A stretch of 51,346 nucleotides of DNA from an uncultured Pelagibacteraceae bacterium (GTDB lineage: Bacteria > Pseudomonadota > Alphaproteobacteria > Pelagibacterales > Pelagibacteraceae): the NCBI GenBank assembly GCA_902569285.1, contig CACFTS010000004.1, forward strand, positions 1 through 51,346, written 5' to 3'. A program made the translations under genes and the position numbers. The notes beneath the pieces were generated by a model. That model saw only the letters and a list, made by a program, of their open reading frames with translations. It was not told where the DNA came from and made no database searches. Shown here piece after piece: positions 7,395 through 15,365 of the stretch (positions within the stretch are counted from its first letter, which is position 1; each line of letters starts with the position of its first letter).

Positions 7395-8093
7395 CTAAAT
7401 TTTATATAACAAAAATTCCTCTTCTCCAGGACTAAAAAGAAAAATCTTTTTCCATTTAATTTCGTTCAATATTGACGAGGTTTTTTCACCTATACACATT
7501 AAATTTGTATTCATCCAAAGACTTTCAAATTGATAAATCTTTATAAAACTTAAAAAACTAGAAGCACTATTTTGTGAATAAATATAAACTATATCAGGTA
7601 TCTTTAATTTTAACTCTTTAACAAAATTTTCGTCAAATTTTTTATTATGATTAATTTTATAATTTACTATTCTTTGAATACTATAACCTTGTTTTAAAAG
7701 TTGTTGATCAAGATCAAAAGAAATAATTTCTCCACTTACATAAATTAATTTTCCATCTTTTGGATCAAAATTTTGCAGAATCAATTCTTTCAAATTATTA
7801 ACATTGCCCTCAGCTGAAATTACATTTTGAAAACCAACACTTCTTGCTTTTTTTTCAGTTGTATTACCAACACAAAAACATAAAAGTTTTTTATCAATAT
7901 TTTTAAAATCTAAAAACTTAATAGCATTAGCACTCGTAAAAATAATACCTTTATAATCTAAAAATTTTATTTCTTCATACTTCAATGGCTCAACATTTAT
8001 TAAAGGAAGGTGAGAAACTTGATGTCCTAATGATCTAAATTTTAAAATCATTTCAGAACAATCTTCTAGTGGTCTAGTCAACAAAATATGCAT
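7395..8093 (-). CDS. hemD: Uroporphyrinogen-III synthase
   Basis: Cyclises hydroxymethylbilane with inversion of ring D to uroporphyrinogen III. The 232-residue protein shows the loose family pattern: ILLTRPLEDCSEM at the N-terminus, LPLINVEPL, the central KGIIFTSANAIKFL block, FCVGNTTEKKARSVGF and VIYVSGEIISFDL-like strands (LIYVSGEII here), then YSQNSASSFL and CIGEKTSSIL. Sequence conservation in HemD is always weak, so the position directly behind hemC with 1 base between adds much to the call. The product feeds HemE, encoded at 39.9 kb. Confidence 0.9.
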   Translation of the reverse strand: MHILLTRPLEDCSEMILKFRSLGHQVSHLPLINVEPLKYEEIKFLDYKGIIFTSANAIKFLDFKNIDKKLLCFCVGNTTEKKARSVGFQNVISAEGNVNNLKELILQNFDPKDGKLIYVSGEIISFDLDQQLLKQGYSIQRIVNYKINHNKKFDENFVKELKLKIPDIVYIYSQNSASSFLSFIKIYQFESLWMNTNLMCIGEKTSSILNEIKWKKIFLFSPGEEEFLLYKI

Positions 8094-8094
8094 A

Positions 8095-9012
8095 TTATCT
8101 TTTGTAAGAATTATTTGATTTTTTTTTTAACACTTCACCTACTTCTATGCCGAGTTCTTTTGCATTATTTATTTTTGAAGATCTTTTTTCATAAAATCTT
8201 TTTAAACCATCTAATGAAAAAAGTTCTGCTTCTAAGATAATTTTGTCTCCTTCTATCATGGCATGAACTCCAATAGCTGTTTCACAATCACCTTCCAAAA
8301 CTTTCAAAACATTTCTTTCAGCATAAGCCCTTAAAGAAGTTTCTTTGTGATTTATCTTATCTAAAATAGAAATAATTTCATTATCATCCTTACGACATTG
8401 AAGAGCAATAATTCCTTGACCCGCACTTGGAATTAGTTCTTGAGTTGAAAAAATCTCAGTAATTTTATCCTCAACTTTTAACGATTTCATTCCTGCACAA
8501 GATAAAATTATTGCATCATATAGTCCATCATTTAATTTTTTAATCCTTGTATCAACATTTCCTCTAATAAGTTTACAATTAAAATCATTTCTAATTTTTT
8601 TAATCTGAAACTCTCTTCGATAAGATGAGGTTCCAATTATTGAATTAAACTTTAATTCTTTAAGTTTTTTTTTGTTATTAGAAATTAAAATTTCTCTTGG
8701 ATCATTTCTTTCTAAAAATGTATCTATTCTTAAACCATCAGTTTCTAAAGCAGGTAAATCTTTTAAAGCATGCACAGCTATATCAATTTTTTTTTCTTGA
8801 AGTTCTTTTTCTATGTTTGTTGAAAATAAACCTTTGCCACCAGCCTCTGATAATCTAACATCTTGAACCTGATCACCTTTAGTTTTTATTTCTTTAATTA
8901 TAATGTCATCATCATTAAATTTTGTATTTTGAATAATCTTATCTTTTGCTTTTTGAGCATAAATAAGAGCTAATTTACTTCCTCTTGATCCAATAATAAT
9001 TTTACTTTTCAT
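8095..9012 (-). CDS. hemC: Hydroxymethylbilane synthase (porphobilinogen deaminase)
   Basis: Polymerises four porphobilinogens into hydroxymethylbilane. Clear motifs are IIIGSRGSKLAL (residues 5-16), AVHALKDLP (79-87), ILISNNKK, GTSSYRRE (127-134), IRGNVDTRIKKL (149-160), and LEGDCETAIGVHA, in which C243 is the site that carries the dipyrromethane cofactor. Length 305 is normal. It heads the minus-strand unit hemC-hemD-mscS-yggT-folD and is divergent from tsaD with 53 bases between starts, an arrangement I recall from many alphaproteobacteria. Confidence 0.97.
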   Translation of the reverse strand: MKSKIIIGSRGSKLALIYAQKAKDKIIQNTKFNDDDIIIKEIKTKGDQVQDVRLSEAGGKGLFSTNIEKELQEKKIDIAVHALKDLPALETDGLRIDTFLERNDPREILISNNKKKLKELKFNSIIGTSSYRREFQIKKIRNDFNCKLIRGNVDTRIKKLNDGLYDAIILSCAGMKSLKVEDKITEIFSTQELIPSAGQGIIALQCRKDDNEIISILDKINHKETSLRAYAERNVLKVLEGDCETAIGVHAMIEGDKIILEAELFSLDGLKRFYEKRSSKINNAKELGIEVGEVLKKKSNNSYKR

Positions 9013-9065
9013 AAAATTTATTTCTTATTTGTATAAAGATTGTACTATTATTAAAAACTATTTGA

Positions 9066-10139
9066 ATGAGCAAAAAAACTATAATTCTTGGAATTGAATC
9101 TAGCTGCGATGAAACAGCTGCATCTATATTAACTGAAAATCAACATGGTATACCAACAATTTTATCTAATATAATATCGAGCCAAGTAGATGTACATAAA
9201 GAGTTTGGTGGAGTGGTACCTGAACTTGCAGCACGTTCCCACATCGAAAAAATTGATTGGATAGTAGAAAAAGCAATAAAAGATAGTGGAAAAAAATTAG
9301 AAGATATAGATGCTATTGCATCAACTGCTGGACCTGGTTTAATTGTTTGTTTATCTGTAGGATTAAGTTTTGGTAAAGCTTTAGCTTTATCTCTTAACAA
9401 ACCTTTTATAGCTGTTAATCATTTAGAAGGTCATGCTTTAAGTCCAAAACTAAATTCTCAATTAGATTATCCTTATCTTTTATTATTAATTTCAGGAGGT
9501 CATTCTCAATTTTTAAGTGTTGAAGGATTGGGAAAATATAAAAGACTTGGAACAACTATTGATGATGCTTTAGGTGAAGCTTTTGATAAAACTGCAAAAA
9601 TTTTAGGAATTGAATTTCCTGGTGGTCCACAAATTGAAATTCTAGCTAAAAAAGGTAATCCAAATAAATATGAACTACCAAAACCAATTTTTAACAGAGG
9701 TGGGTGTAATTTATCTTTTGCGGGATTAAAAACAGCTATATTAAAAATTTCTAAAACATTAAAAACAGATCAAGATAAATATAATCTTGCAGCTTCATTT
9801 CAAAAAACAATTGAAGAAATACTAAATAAAAAAACCAAAATCGCTTTTGAAGAATTCAAAAAAAAGAACAATACAAAAACTAATCATTTTGTAGTAGCGG
9901 GTGGAGTTGCTGCTAACAAAAAAATTAGAGAAATATTAATAAATCTTTGCAAAAAAGAAAACTTTAAACCTATATTTCCTCCAAAAGAATTATGTGGTGA
10001 TAATGCAGCTATGATTGCAATGGTTGGATTAGAAAAATATAAATTAAATCAATTTACAAAACTAGATCATCCTGCAATCCCAAGATGGCCTTTGGATGAA
10101 AGCGCAGCTTTTCTTAAAGGCGCTGGCGTAAAATTTTAG
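9066..10139 (+). CDS. tsaD: tRNA N6-threonylcarbamoyladenosine synthase subunit TsaD
   Basis: Transfers threonylcarbamoyl to A37 of ANN-decoding tRNAs with TsaB and TsaE. The protein (357 residues) has LGIESSCDETAAS at residues 9-21, the metal-binding helix ELAARSHIEKI, AVNHLEGHALSP with further metal-ligand histidines, LLLISGGHSQ, the GTTIDDALGEAFDK block, and near the C-terminus VVAGGVAANKKIR and LCGDNAAMIAMVG. All expected metal and nucleotide motifs are present. The first copy of a 23-bp repeat begins 2 bases after its TAG, so the neighbouring cassette starts right at the gene end without damaging it. Confidence 0.97.
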   Translation: MSKKTIILGIESSCDETAASILTENQHGIPTILSNIISSQVDVHKEFGGVVPELAARSHIEKIDWIVEKAIKDSGKKLEDIDAIASTAGPGLIVCLSVGLSFGKALALSLNKPFIAVNHLEGHALSPKLNSQLDYPYLLLLISGGHSQFLSVEGLGKYKRLGTTIDDALGEAFDKTAKILGIEFPGGPQIEILAKKGNPNKYELPKPIFNRGGCNLSFAGLKTAILKISKTLKTDQDKYNLAASFQKTIEEILNKKTKIAFEEFKKKNNTKTNHFVVAGGVAANKKIREILINLCKKENFKPIFPPKELCGDNAAMIAMVGLEKYKLNQFTKLDHPAIPRWPLDESAAFLKGAGVKF

Positions 10140-10140
10140 A

Positions 10141-10163
10141 GGCGTTCTGTTGCCAGGTGCCCC
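10141..10163. repeat. Outer direct repeat A, copy 1
   Basis: A 23-bp word containing GTTCTGTTGCCAGGTG and ending in CCCC, identical to bases 10853-10875 in the same orientation. It is strikingly G+C-rich for this region. A small hairpin can form (GGC with GCC outside, CTG-TTGC-CAG inside), and it starts 2 bases after the tsaD stop, so it may act as an RNA 3' end. Exact identity, loop included, is more than a shared terminator needs. It forms the outer pair of a nested repeat set around the gene at 10269. Confidence 0.85.
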
Positions 10164-10175
10164 GAACTTTGTAGC

Positions 10176-10191
10176 ATTATTCGTGAATAAT
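10176..10191. promoter_or_regulatory. 16-bp imperfect palindrome, possible operator or hairpin
   Basis: ATTATTCGTGAATAAT is a two-fold symmetric word: 7-bp arms ATTATTC/GAATAAT with a GT centre. It lies between outer repeat A and inner repeat B, 78 bases upstream of the cassette gene start. It could be an operator for that gene or a weak hairpin after the tsaD end. There is no second copy after the gene. Confidence 0.35.
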
Positions 10192-10220
10192 TTGAATTGA
10201 AAAACGACTATTTTAACTAA

Positions 10221-10242
10221 AATCCCGTACATATCCCGTACA
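10221..10242. repeat. Inner direct repeat B, copy 1 (two ATCCCGTACA units)
   Basis: A 22-bp block containing two tandem copies of ATCCCGTACA (10222-10231 and 10233-10242), identical to 10784-10805. Each unit holds the palindrome GTAC. The A/T-rich bases that follow (an AATTT...GTTAA pattern) are loosely shared with the second copy. It ends 26 bases before the cassette gene's ATG, so it could be a binding site controlling that gene, a recombination site, or both. Confidence 0.85.
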
Positions 10243-10268
10243 GAATTTTTATGTTAAGATTTTATTGA

Positions 10269-10781
10269 ATGAAAAAAAATATAGAATTTAAAAGATTTGT
10301 TAATAAAAAAGCCGATCCAGAAGAACTCAAAATTGTTAAATCATTATCTAAAAAATTTTTTATTTATTTAAACAAAAAAGAAATAGTTGAAAAATTAAAG
10401 TCTATTCACACTTTAGGTAACAGTAGTCAAAAAATTCAAGATATATTTATAAGTCATTTAAAAGAAGCAGGGTTTGAAAGTGAGAAAAAAGGTTTGTTTA
10501 AAAATTATAATTCTCAATTGAGACCTGATTATTATAAAAAATTAAAAAAAAGTGGCATCATACTTGAGGTTGAAAGAGGCAAAACTTTAAAAAATAATAT
10601 GGATTTATTAGATGTTTGGAAGTGCCATATATGCAAAGAAGCAAACCACTTATTTTTAGTTATACCAAAAGATGTGAGTCATACTCCAAATTGTTTTAGT
10701 TATAGCTCAAAAAGACTAGGACTGTTTTTTTTAAAAGAAAATTATATTAATATAGATAGCTTAACTATATTTGGATATTGA
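10269..10781 (+). CDS. Putative PD-(D/E)XK-like protein in a repeat-flanked cassette
   Basis: A 170-residue protein with no gene partner. The N-terminal half is helical and basic. The core has SSQKIQDIFISHLKEAGFES, then RPDYY, then GIILEVERGKTLKNN, MDLLDVWKCHICKEANHLFL and VIPKDV. The order helix, D (in RPD), short loop, E-x-E with a following Lys, then a helix and strand is the layout of PD-(D/E)XK nucleases, and I recall bacterial hypotheticals with an ERGKT-NNMDLLD-WKCHIC motif. The His/Cys pair in WKCHIC may be structural or bind metal. Nuclease activity is inference. The gene sits between two nested pairs of direct repeats, as if moved as a unit. No recombinase is encoded inside. Confidence 0.65.
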   Translation: MKKNIEFKRFVNKKADPEELKIVKSLSKKFFIYLNKKEIVEKLKSIHTLGNSSQKIQDIFISHLKEAGFESEKKGLFKNYNSQLRPDYYKKLKKSGIILEVERGKTLKNNMDLLDVWKCHICKEANHLFLVIPKDVSHTPNCFSYSSKRLGLFFLKENYINIDSLTIFGY

Positions 10782-10783
10782 AT

Positions 10784-10805
10784 AATCCCGTACATATCCC
10801 GTACA
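10784..10805. repeat. Inner direct repeat B, copy 2
   Basis: A 22-bp block identical to 10221-10242, again made of two ATCCCGTACA units, starting 2 bases after the cassette gene's TGA. Same orientation as copy 1. Having the pair this close to both ends of the gene (26 and 2 bases) suggests that gene plus repeat form the basic unit. Confidence 0.85.
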
Positions 10806-10852
10806 CAATTTGTTAACGATAATATTTTATGGATTATTTTTAGTTTTAAAGG

Positions 10853-10875
10853 GGCGTTCTGTTGCCAGGTGCCCC
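10853..10875. repeat. Outer direct repeat A, copy 2, possible terminator for bmt
   Basis: Identical over 23 bp to 10141-10163 and in the same orientation. Here the flanking GG extends the arms to GGGGC...GCCCC (10851-10855 with 10871-10875). Read on the minus strand the hairpin is followed by TTT, about 30 bases after the bmt stop, so it may end the bmt transcript. The exact identity with copy 1 still needs another explanation: recent duplication or a recombination site. Confidence 0.8.
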
Positions 10876-10905
10876 AAACCCCTAAACTAAATAATAAAAA
10901 ATTAA

Positions 10906-11973
10906 TTAAGCTTTAGTTCTATAATCCTTTATATGTTCTGGAATACGTTTATTTTTTCCAAACATATAATGATTGTCCATTTTTTCTCTATATTTACTAG
11001 CAGGCACTGTTAATCCAACTGCTTCAGCAACTTCTCTTATTAACATTGGATTTGCACCACAACAAACACCTAAATAGTTTATTCCTAAACTATAAGCCTC
11101 TTTTGCAAATTGACCAATTTCATATCTATTGCACTGCATAGGATCTAAAGCTGTAGGAAAAGTTGTTTCATGAGGTGAATGACAAAAACATCCATTATTA
11201 TCTGGTAAATTAAAAAAAGTAGGATGATTTTCAGTTGTTCTATAAGTTATAGGTAATCCTGCCACATGACATTTTAATGCTTTTCTAATCTCTTTTAGAT
11301 AAGGCATCATTGTATTAATTCCTCTATGACAGTTCATCCCAACAACATCACCACCTCTCTGTTCTAATTCTTTACAGGTATCAAGAATTGAAACATCATC
11401 TCTCATAATATTTTGACCATAAGGAGCTATGGTAATTACAGAAGGAAGTCCCGTTTCTTTCATCACTTTTAATGCTGTATAAGCTTCTTCAGCATAATAA
11501 AAAGTTTCTCCAATTAATATATCGGCTCCCTCTTCAACTGCCCATGTAACCATTTCTCTAAACATTTTTTCTACTTCTAATTGGGCTTTTTTATCATTTT
11601 GATTCCAAATATTTGAATTTGAAATATTACCAGCCATTAAATTTTCTTCACCTACGAGTGGACTAGTTGCAACTTTTTTTGCAATTTTTAATGCTGCTCT
11701 ATTAAGAGGTTCTAATAATTCCTCTTTGCCAATAACTCGCATTTTTTCTCTATGTCCATTATATGTAAAGGCCTGAACGATATCTGATCCAGCATGTTGA
11801 AAATCTCTATGCAAATTTTCTAATGCTTCTGGATGTTCCAAAGAAACCATAGGAACAAACTCTCCAGACGACATATATCCTCTTTTCTCTATTTCAAAAA
11901 GAAATCCTTCAGCACAAATAACTGGCCCTGAGTTTAATCTATCGATTAAACCTTTTTTATTTTCTTTACTCAT
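10906..11973 (-). CDS. bmt: Betaine-homocysteine S-methyltransferase
   Basis: Transfers a methyl group from glycine betaine to homocysteine, giving methionine and dimethylglycine; a Zn enzyme of the homocysteine methyltransferase barrel family. At 355 residues it has SGPVICAEGFLFEIEKRG near the start, QAFTYNGHREKM, the Zn ligands C215 in VGMNCHRG and C304-C305 in GVCCGAN, and the ILIGETFYY strand. Betaine specificity comes from overall resemblance to marine alphaproteobacterial Bmt/BhmT and from the riboswitch leader, and could be wrong as to the methyl donor. The start is supported by AAGGAG 6 bases upstream of ATG. Expression should fall when SAM is high, through two riboswitches in series. 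Confidence 0.9.
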   Translation of the reverse strand: MSKENKKGLIDRLNSGPVICAEGFLFEIEKRGYMSSGEFVPMVSLEHPEALENLHRDFQHAGSDIVQAFTYNGHREKMRVIGKEELLEPLNRAALKIAKKVATSPLVGEENLMAGNISNSNIWNQNDKKAQLEVEKMFREMVTWAVEEGADILIGETFYYAEEAYTALKVMKETGLPSVITIAPYGQNIMRDDVSILDTCKELEQRGGDVVGMNCHRGINTMMPYLKEIRKALKCHVAGLPITYRTTENHPTFFNLPDNNGCFCHSPHETTFPTALDPMQCNRYEIGQFAKEAYSLGINYLGVCCGANPMLIREVAEAVGLTVPASKYREKMDNHYMFGKNKRIPEHIKDYRTKA

Positions 11974-11983
11974 CTTCTTCTCC

Positions 11984-12034
11984 TTTTTAGTGCTTTGACA
12001 TATGTCGGGTGCACAATTTGGTTAAATAACCCGG
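11984..12034 (-). ncRNA. SAM-V-type riboswitch just before bmt
   Basis: On the minus strand, CGGGT and ACCCG close a stem around TATTTAACCAAATTGTGC. A short ACATATGT hairpin follows, then GCAC, which can pair with GTGC in the loop to make the pseudoknot, running into TAAAAAGGAG. This is the SAM-II/SAM-V plan, with the conserved ATTTAAC, TTG and CTAAAAAGG bases. The 3' strand of the pseudoknot runs straight into the ribosome binding site (AAGGAG, 11980-11985), so SAM binding should hide it and block translation. Established knowledge: SAM-V was described from marine bacteria including Pelagibacter. Confidence 0.82.
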
Positions 12035-12051
12035 TTTTTTTTAATTAAAGT

Positions 12052-12081
12052 AAAAAAAAACCACCTGAAAAATAGGTGGTT
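12052..12081 (-). terminator. Intrinsic terminator between the two SAM riboswitches
   Basis: On the minus strand AACCACCT (12074-12081), a 7-base loop and AGGTGGTT (12059-12066) form an 8-bp stem followed by a run of T (12052-12060). It lies between the upstream SAM-II-like aptamer and the downstream SAM-V-like one, where a SAM-dependent attenuator is expected. The spacing to the aptamer is about 15 bases, so an antiterminator would have to use the bases between them. Confidence 0.88.
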
Positions 12082-12095
12082 CCATAGAAACATCT

Positions 12096-12146
12096 ATTTA
12101 GCAGGTTTTATAAAGCGCCCGCAATTTGACTTAAATCGGCGCTGAA
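12096..12146 (-). ncRNA. SAM-II-type riboswitch, first in the bmt leader
   Basis: On the minus strand, AGCGCC and GGCGCT form stem P1 around GATTTAAGTCAAATTGC. GCGGG in and after the loop pairs with CCTGC downstream to give the pseudoknot, ending in GCTAAA. The fixed bases (GCGC, GATTTAA, TTGC, GGCGC, GCTAAA) match the SAM-II consensus as I remember it from alphaproteobacteria. It is followed by an intrinsic terminator, suggesting control of transcription, while the second aptamer controls translation. Confidence 0.85.
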
Positions 12147-12149
12147 TTA

Positions 12150-12178
12150 AAGTTAACACAAAACTAATATAAAAGCAA
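12150..12178 (-). promoter_or_regulatory. Possible sigma-70 promoter of the bmt leader
   Basis: On the minus strand TTGCTT (12173-12178), 17 bases, then TAACTT (12150-12155). This would start transcription a few bases before the first aptamer stem, as a riboswitch leader requires. The hexamers are imperfect, so this rests mainly on position. Confidence 0.4.
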
Positions 12179-12226
12179 ATAATTAAGAATATTGTTTTTT
12201 GTTAAAAAAAATTTATCCTATAAATT

Positions 12227-12646
12227 ATGGCAAGATCCTATTTTCTAATAAAATCTGAACCTGATGTCTGGTCTATTGAACAACAGAAAAAGGCTGGAAA
12301 CAAAGGAACACCTTGGGATGGTGTTAGAAATTATCAAGCAGCAAAAAATTTAAAAGCTATGAAAAAGGGTGATCAATGTTTTTTTTACCACTCAAATATT
12401 GGAAAGGAAATTGTAGGAATAGTTGAAGTAATAAAAGAACATTACTTAGATAAAACAGACCAATCTGGTCGGTTTGTTGCTGTTACAGTTAAATTTTTAA
12501 AAAAATTAAATAAACCAATAACCCTTGAAAGAATTAAAAAAAACAAGAAATTAAGCCATTTATCACTTATAAAACAAAGTCGTCTATCTGTAATGCCAAT
12601 AGACTCTAAAAGCTGGAAAATCCTAAATAACATGGGTAAGATTTAA
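12227..12646 (+). CDS. EVE-domain protein
   Basis: A 139-residue single EVE domain (PUA-like fold). The start [18 protein letters not shown], then [37 protein letters not shown], and [10 protein letters not shown] are the family's marks. The Trp in DGVRNYQA's neighbour TPWDGV and the aromatic YHSN segment line the pocket that is thought to read modified bases. EVE proteins bind modified nucleotides in DNA or RNA and are spread in alphaproteobacteria as housekeeping genes; the ligand here is unknown. It begins about 80 bases from the bmt leader promoter and lies 14 bases before acsA. Confidence 0.9.
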   Translation: MARSYFLIKSEPDVWSIEQQKKAGNKGTPWDGVRNYQAAKNLKAMKKGDQCFFYHSNIGKEIVGIVEVIKEHYLDKTDQSGRFVAVTVKFLKKLNKPITLERIKKNKKLSHLSLIKQSRLSVMPIDSKSWKILNNMGKI

Positions 12647-12660
12647 ATAAAAAATTATTT

Positions 12661-14745
12661 ATGCCAAAAAAAAGAAGAAAATCTAAAATTAAAAAAAAAT
12701 CCTCAAGAAAAAAAAAGGTTAAAAATAGAAAAAAAAATTCAAAAAAAAAAGTATTAAAAAGAAAAACTAAAACAAATAAATCATCATCAAAAAAGAAAGA
12801 CTCTTCATCTCAAGAATTAATTTTTAAAATAAAACCAGAGTGGATTAAAAGTAGTCTAGCAAATAAATTGCAATATCAAAATAAATATAAAGAATCCATT
12901 AAAAATAATAATGCTTTTTGGAAAAAAGAAGGAAAAAGAATTACTTGGATCAAACCATACAAAAAAATTAAAGATGTAAAATACAGTAAAGATGAGGTGA
13001 GAATAAAATGGTTCGAAGATGGAACCTTAAACGCTTCTGCAAATTGTATTGATAGACATTTAAAAGATAAAAAAGATAAAACTGCAATTATTTGGGTTGG
13101 AGACGATCCTAAAGATACCCAAAAAATTTCTTACAAACAACTTCATCAAAAAGTTTTAAAAGCTGCTAATGGATTAAAAAAATTAGGAATTCAAAAAGGA
13201 GATAGGGTTACAATATATTTAACTATGATACCTGAACTTGCAATATTGATGTTAGCTTGTGCAAGAATTGGGGCTATTCACTCAATAATTTTTGGTGGTT
13301 TTTCAGCTGAATCTATTTCAGGAAGAGTAAACGATTGTAAATCTGAATATATTATAACTGCTGATGAGGGTGTTAGAGGTGGAAAAATTATACCATTAAA
13401 AGCTACAACAGATGAAGCATTGATAAATTGTCCAGATGTTAAAAAATGTATCGTTGTTAAAAGAACTGGAAATTATGTTTTTTGGAATAATGATAGAGAT
13501 GTTTGGTATCATGATTTAATTAAAGATGTTCCAAATCATTGTGAACCAGAAGAAATGAATGCGGAAGATCCATTATTTATTCTTTATACATCAGGATCTA
13601 CAGGTAAACCAAAAGGTGTTTTACATACAACTGGTGGATATATGGTTTATGCATCTATGACTCATCAATATATTTTTAACTATAAACCAAAAGACATTTA
13701 CTGGTGCACTGCAGATATTGGATGGGTAACTGGTCATAGTTATATAATTTATGGACCACTTTCTAATGGAGCAACAACAATTATGTTTGAGGGAGTTCCA
13801 AATTACCCTGATAGCTCTAGATGGTGGCAAATCGTAGATAAGTTTAAAGTTAATACATTTTATACTGCACCAACAGCTATACGATCTTTAATGAGAGAAG
13901 GAAATGAGCCAGTAAACAAAACATCAAGAAAATCTCTTAAACTATTAGGAACAGTTGGGGAACCTATAAATCCTGAAGCTTGGATGTGGTATTATAAAAC
14001 TGTTGGAAATTCAAAGTGTCCAATAGTAGATACTTGGTGGCAAACTGAAACTGGAGGGATTTTAATTGCACCACAAACCGGAGCCATTCCTTTAAAACCT
14101 GGCTCTGCGACAAAACCTTTTTATGGTATTAAGCCTCTTCTCGTAGATAAAGACGGTAAAGAAATAAAAGGAGCTGGTGAAGGCAGACTTTGTATTGCTC
14201 AATCTTGGCCGGGCCAGATGAGAACTGTTTATGGTGATCATCAAAGATTTATTGATACTTACTTCTCTCAATTTGATGGAAAATATTTTACTGGTGATGG
14301 ATGTAAAAGAGATAAAGATGGGTATTACTGGATCACAGGTAGAGTTGATGATGTAATTATCGTATCAGGACATAATCTTGGTACAGCAGAAATTGAAAGT
14401 GCTTTCGTTGCACATCCTAAGGTTGCTGAAGCAGCAGTTGTTGGTTATCCCCATGATATTAAAGGTAATGGATTATATTGCTATGTAACTTTAAATGCAG
14501 GGGAGTCAGAAACTGGAGATCTTGAAAGAGAATTAAAACTTTGGGTTAGAAAACAAATTGGACCATTGGCAACTCCTGACCTTATACATTTTACTCCTGG
14601 ACTTCCTAAAACTAGATCTGGAAAAATTATGAGAAGAATTTTAAGAAAAATTGCAGCAAATGAACATGGTCAATTAGGAGATACTACCACTCTAGCTGAC
14701 CCAAGTGTTGTTGATAGTTTAGTTGAAAACAGAAAAAATACTTAA
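12661..14745 (+). CDS. acsA: Acetyl-CoA synthetase with lysine-rich N-terminal extension
   Basis: AMP-forming enzyme that activates acetate to acetyl-CoA. Motifs are complete: [18 protein letters not shown] (A3), [28 protein letters not shown] (A5), [20 protein letters not shown] (A7/A8 hinge), and [10 protein letters not shown] with the catalytic, acetylation-prone Lys. At 694 residues it is about 40 longer than E. coli Acs (652). The first 50 residues carry 23 Lys and 5 Arg with Ser runs, unlike the enzyme core, which aligns from about residue 55 (KPEWIKS...YQNKYKESI). No other ATG occurs before the core, so the extension is real unless a TTG or other rare start is used. It overlaps a convergent gene by 4 bases. 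The nearby symporter may supply its substrate. Confidence 0.96.
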   Translation: MPKKRRKSKIKKKSSRKKKVKNRKKNSKKKVLKRKTKTNKSSSKKKDSSSQELIFKIKPEWIKSSLANKLQYQNKYKESIKNNNAFWKKEGKRITWIKPYKKIKDVKYSKDEVRIKWFEDGTLNASANCIDRHLKDKKDKTAIIWVGDDPKDTQKISYKQLHQKVLKAANGLKKLGIQKGDRVTIYLTMIPELAILMLACARIGAIHSIIFGGFSAESISGRVNDCKSEYIITADEGVRGGKIIPLKATTDEALINCPDVKKCIVVKRTGNYVFWNNDRDVWYHDLIKDVPNHCEPEEMNAEDPLFILYTSGSTGKPKGVLHTTGGYMVYASMTHQYIFNYKPKDIYWCTADIGWVTGHSYIIYGPLSNGATTIMFEGVPNYPDSSRWWQIVDKFKVNTFYTAPTAIRSLMREGNEPVNKTSRKSLKLLGTVGEPINPEAWMWYYKTVGNSKCPIVDTWWQTETGGILIAPQTGAIPLKPGSATKPFYGIKPLLVDKDGKEIKGAGEGRLCIAQSWPGQMRTVYGDHQRFIDTYFSQFDGKYFTGDGCKRDKDGYYWITGRVDDVIIVSGHNLGTAEIESAFVAHPKVAEAAVVGYPHDIKGNGLYCYVTLNAGESETGDLERELKLWVRKQIGPLATPDLIHFTPGLPKTRSGKIMRRILRKIAANEHGQLGDTTTLADPSVVDSLVENRKNT

Positions 14746-15365
14746 AATTTTATTCTCTCTTTAAATTCTTTTTTAACAATGTCCCACTTTAAGATTACTG
14801 AGTTTAAAACTATCTTTCGATCTAAAGTTTTTAACTCCTCTGCAATAGGTGCCCACTTATATAATGATAGAGCACTAGAGTTAAATGGAAGATCATTATA
14901 ATAAATTTCCCAATTTATATTCTGCAGTCTATCATTAAAATTTTTTTTTGCTTCTTCGATTATATCAAGTGGCATTTTATTTGTAGTTTCATCATCTAAA
15001 ATTTTTAGAAAAATTTCTTCAGCTTTATGAACATCTTGATAGTTCAAGTTATTTTTTAAGTAAGAAAATATATAAAAAATCAAATCCTGAAGAGCAACAG
15101 CATACATATTCCATTTAGCTAAATTTACAGATTCCATAAATTTATCATTTTCAAAGTGAAGAACATATCTTGTCCCCATCCTAGTTTTTAAATATCCATA
15201 AAGAGTTACTTGGGTTACCCAGGCTGATTTTGATTGAATGAAACTCTCTAGTTCATCTAAATTAGTTATTTTTTTCTTTGGTATAAAAGCTTTAAAAAGG
15301 GAAAAAAGATAAACTTTAAAATCATTCCAAGATAGGTCTCTCCAAGTTAATTTATATTTCCCCAT
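14742..15365 (-). CDS. Conserved hypothetical protein beside acsA
   Basis: A 207-residue protein that I recognise only as a type found in alphaproteobacteria. Visible parts: [16 protein letters not shown] near the start, a central [20 protein letters not shown] stretch with aromatic residues, the [19 protein letters not shown] helix, and a long helical C-terminal half with [10 protein letters not shown] and [11 protein letters not shown] at the end. There is no signal peptide and no long hydrophobic helix, so a soluble helical protein is likely. I see no catalytic signature. It converges on acsA (4-base overlap) and is divergent from the DUF4212/symporter operon, so its promoter shares the 125-base gap at 15366-15490. 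Confidence 0.75.
   Translation of the reverse strand: MGKYKLTWRDLSWNDFKVYLFSLFKAFIPKKKITNLDELESFIQSKSAWVTQVTLYGYLKTRMGTRYVLHFENDKFMESVNLAKWNMYAVALQDLIFYIFSYLKNNLNYQDVHKAEEIFLKILDDETTNKMPLDIIEEAKKNFNDRLQNINWEIYYNDLPFNSSALSLYKWAPIAEELKTLDRKIVLNSVILKWDIVKKEFKERIKF

Noticed and set aside
10141-10875. Insertion sequence at the repeat-flanked cassette
   Set aside because: No transposase, no terminal inverted repeats; the repeats are direct and nested, so a plain IS does not fit.
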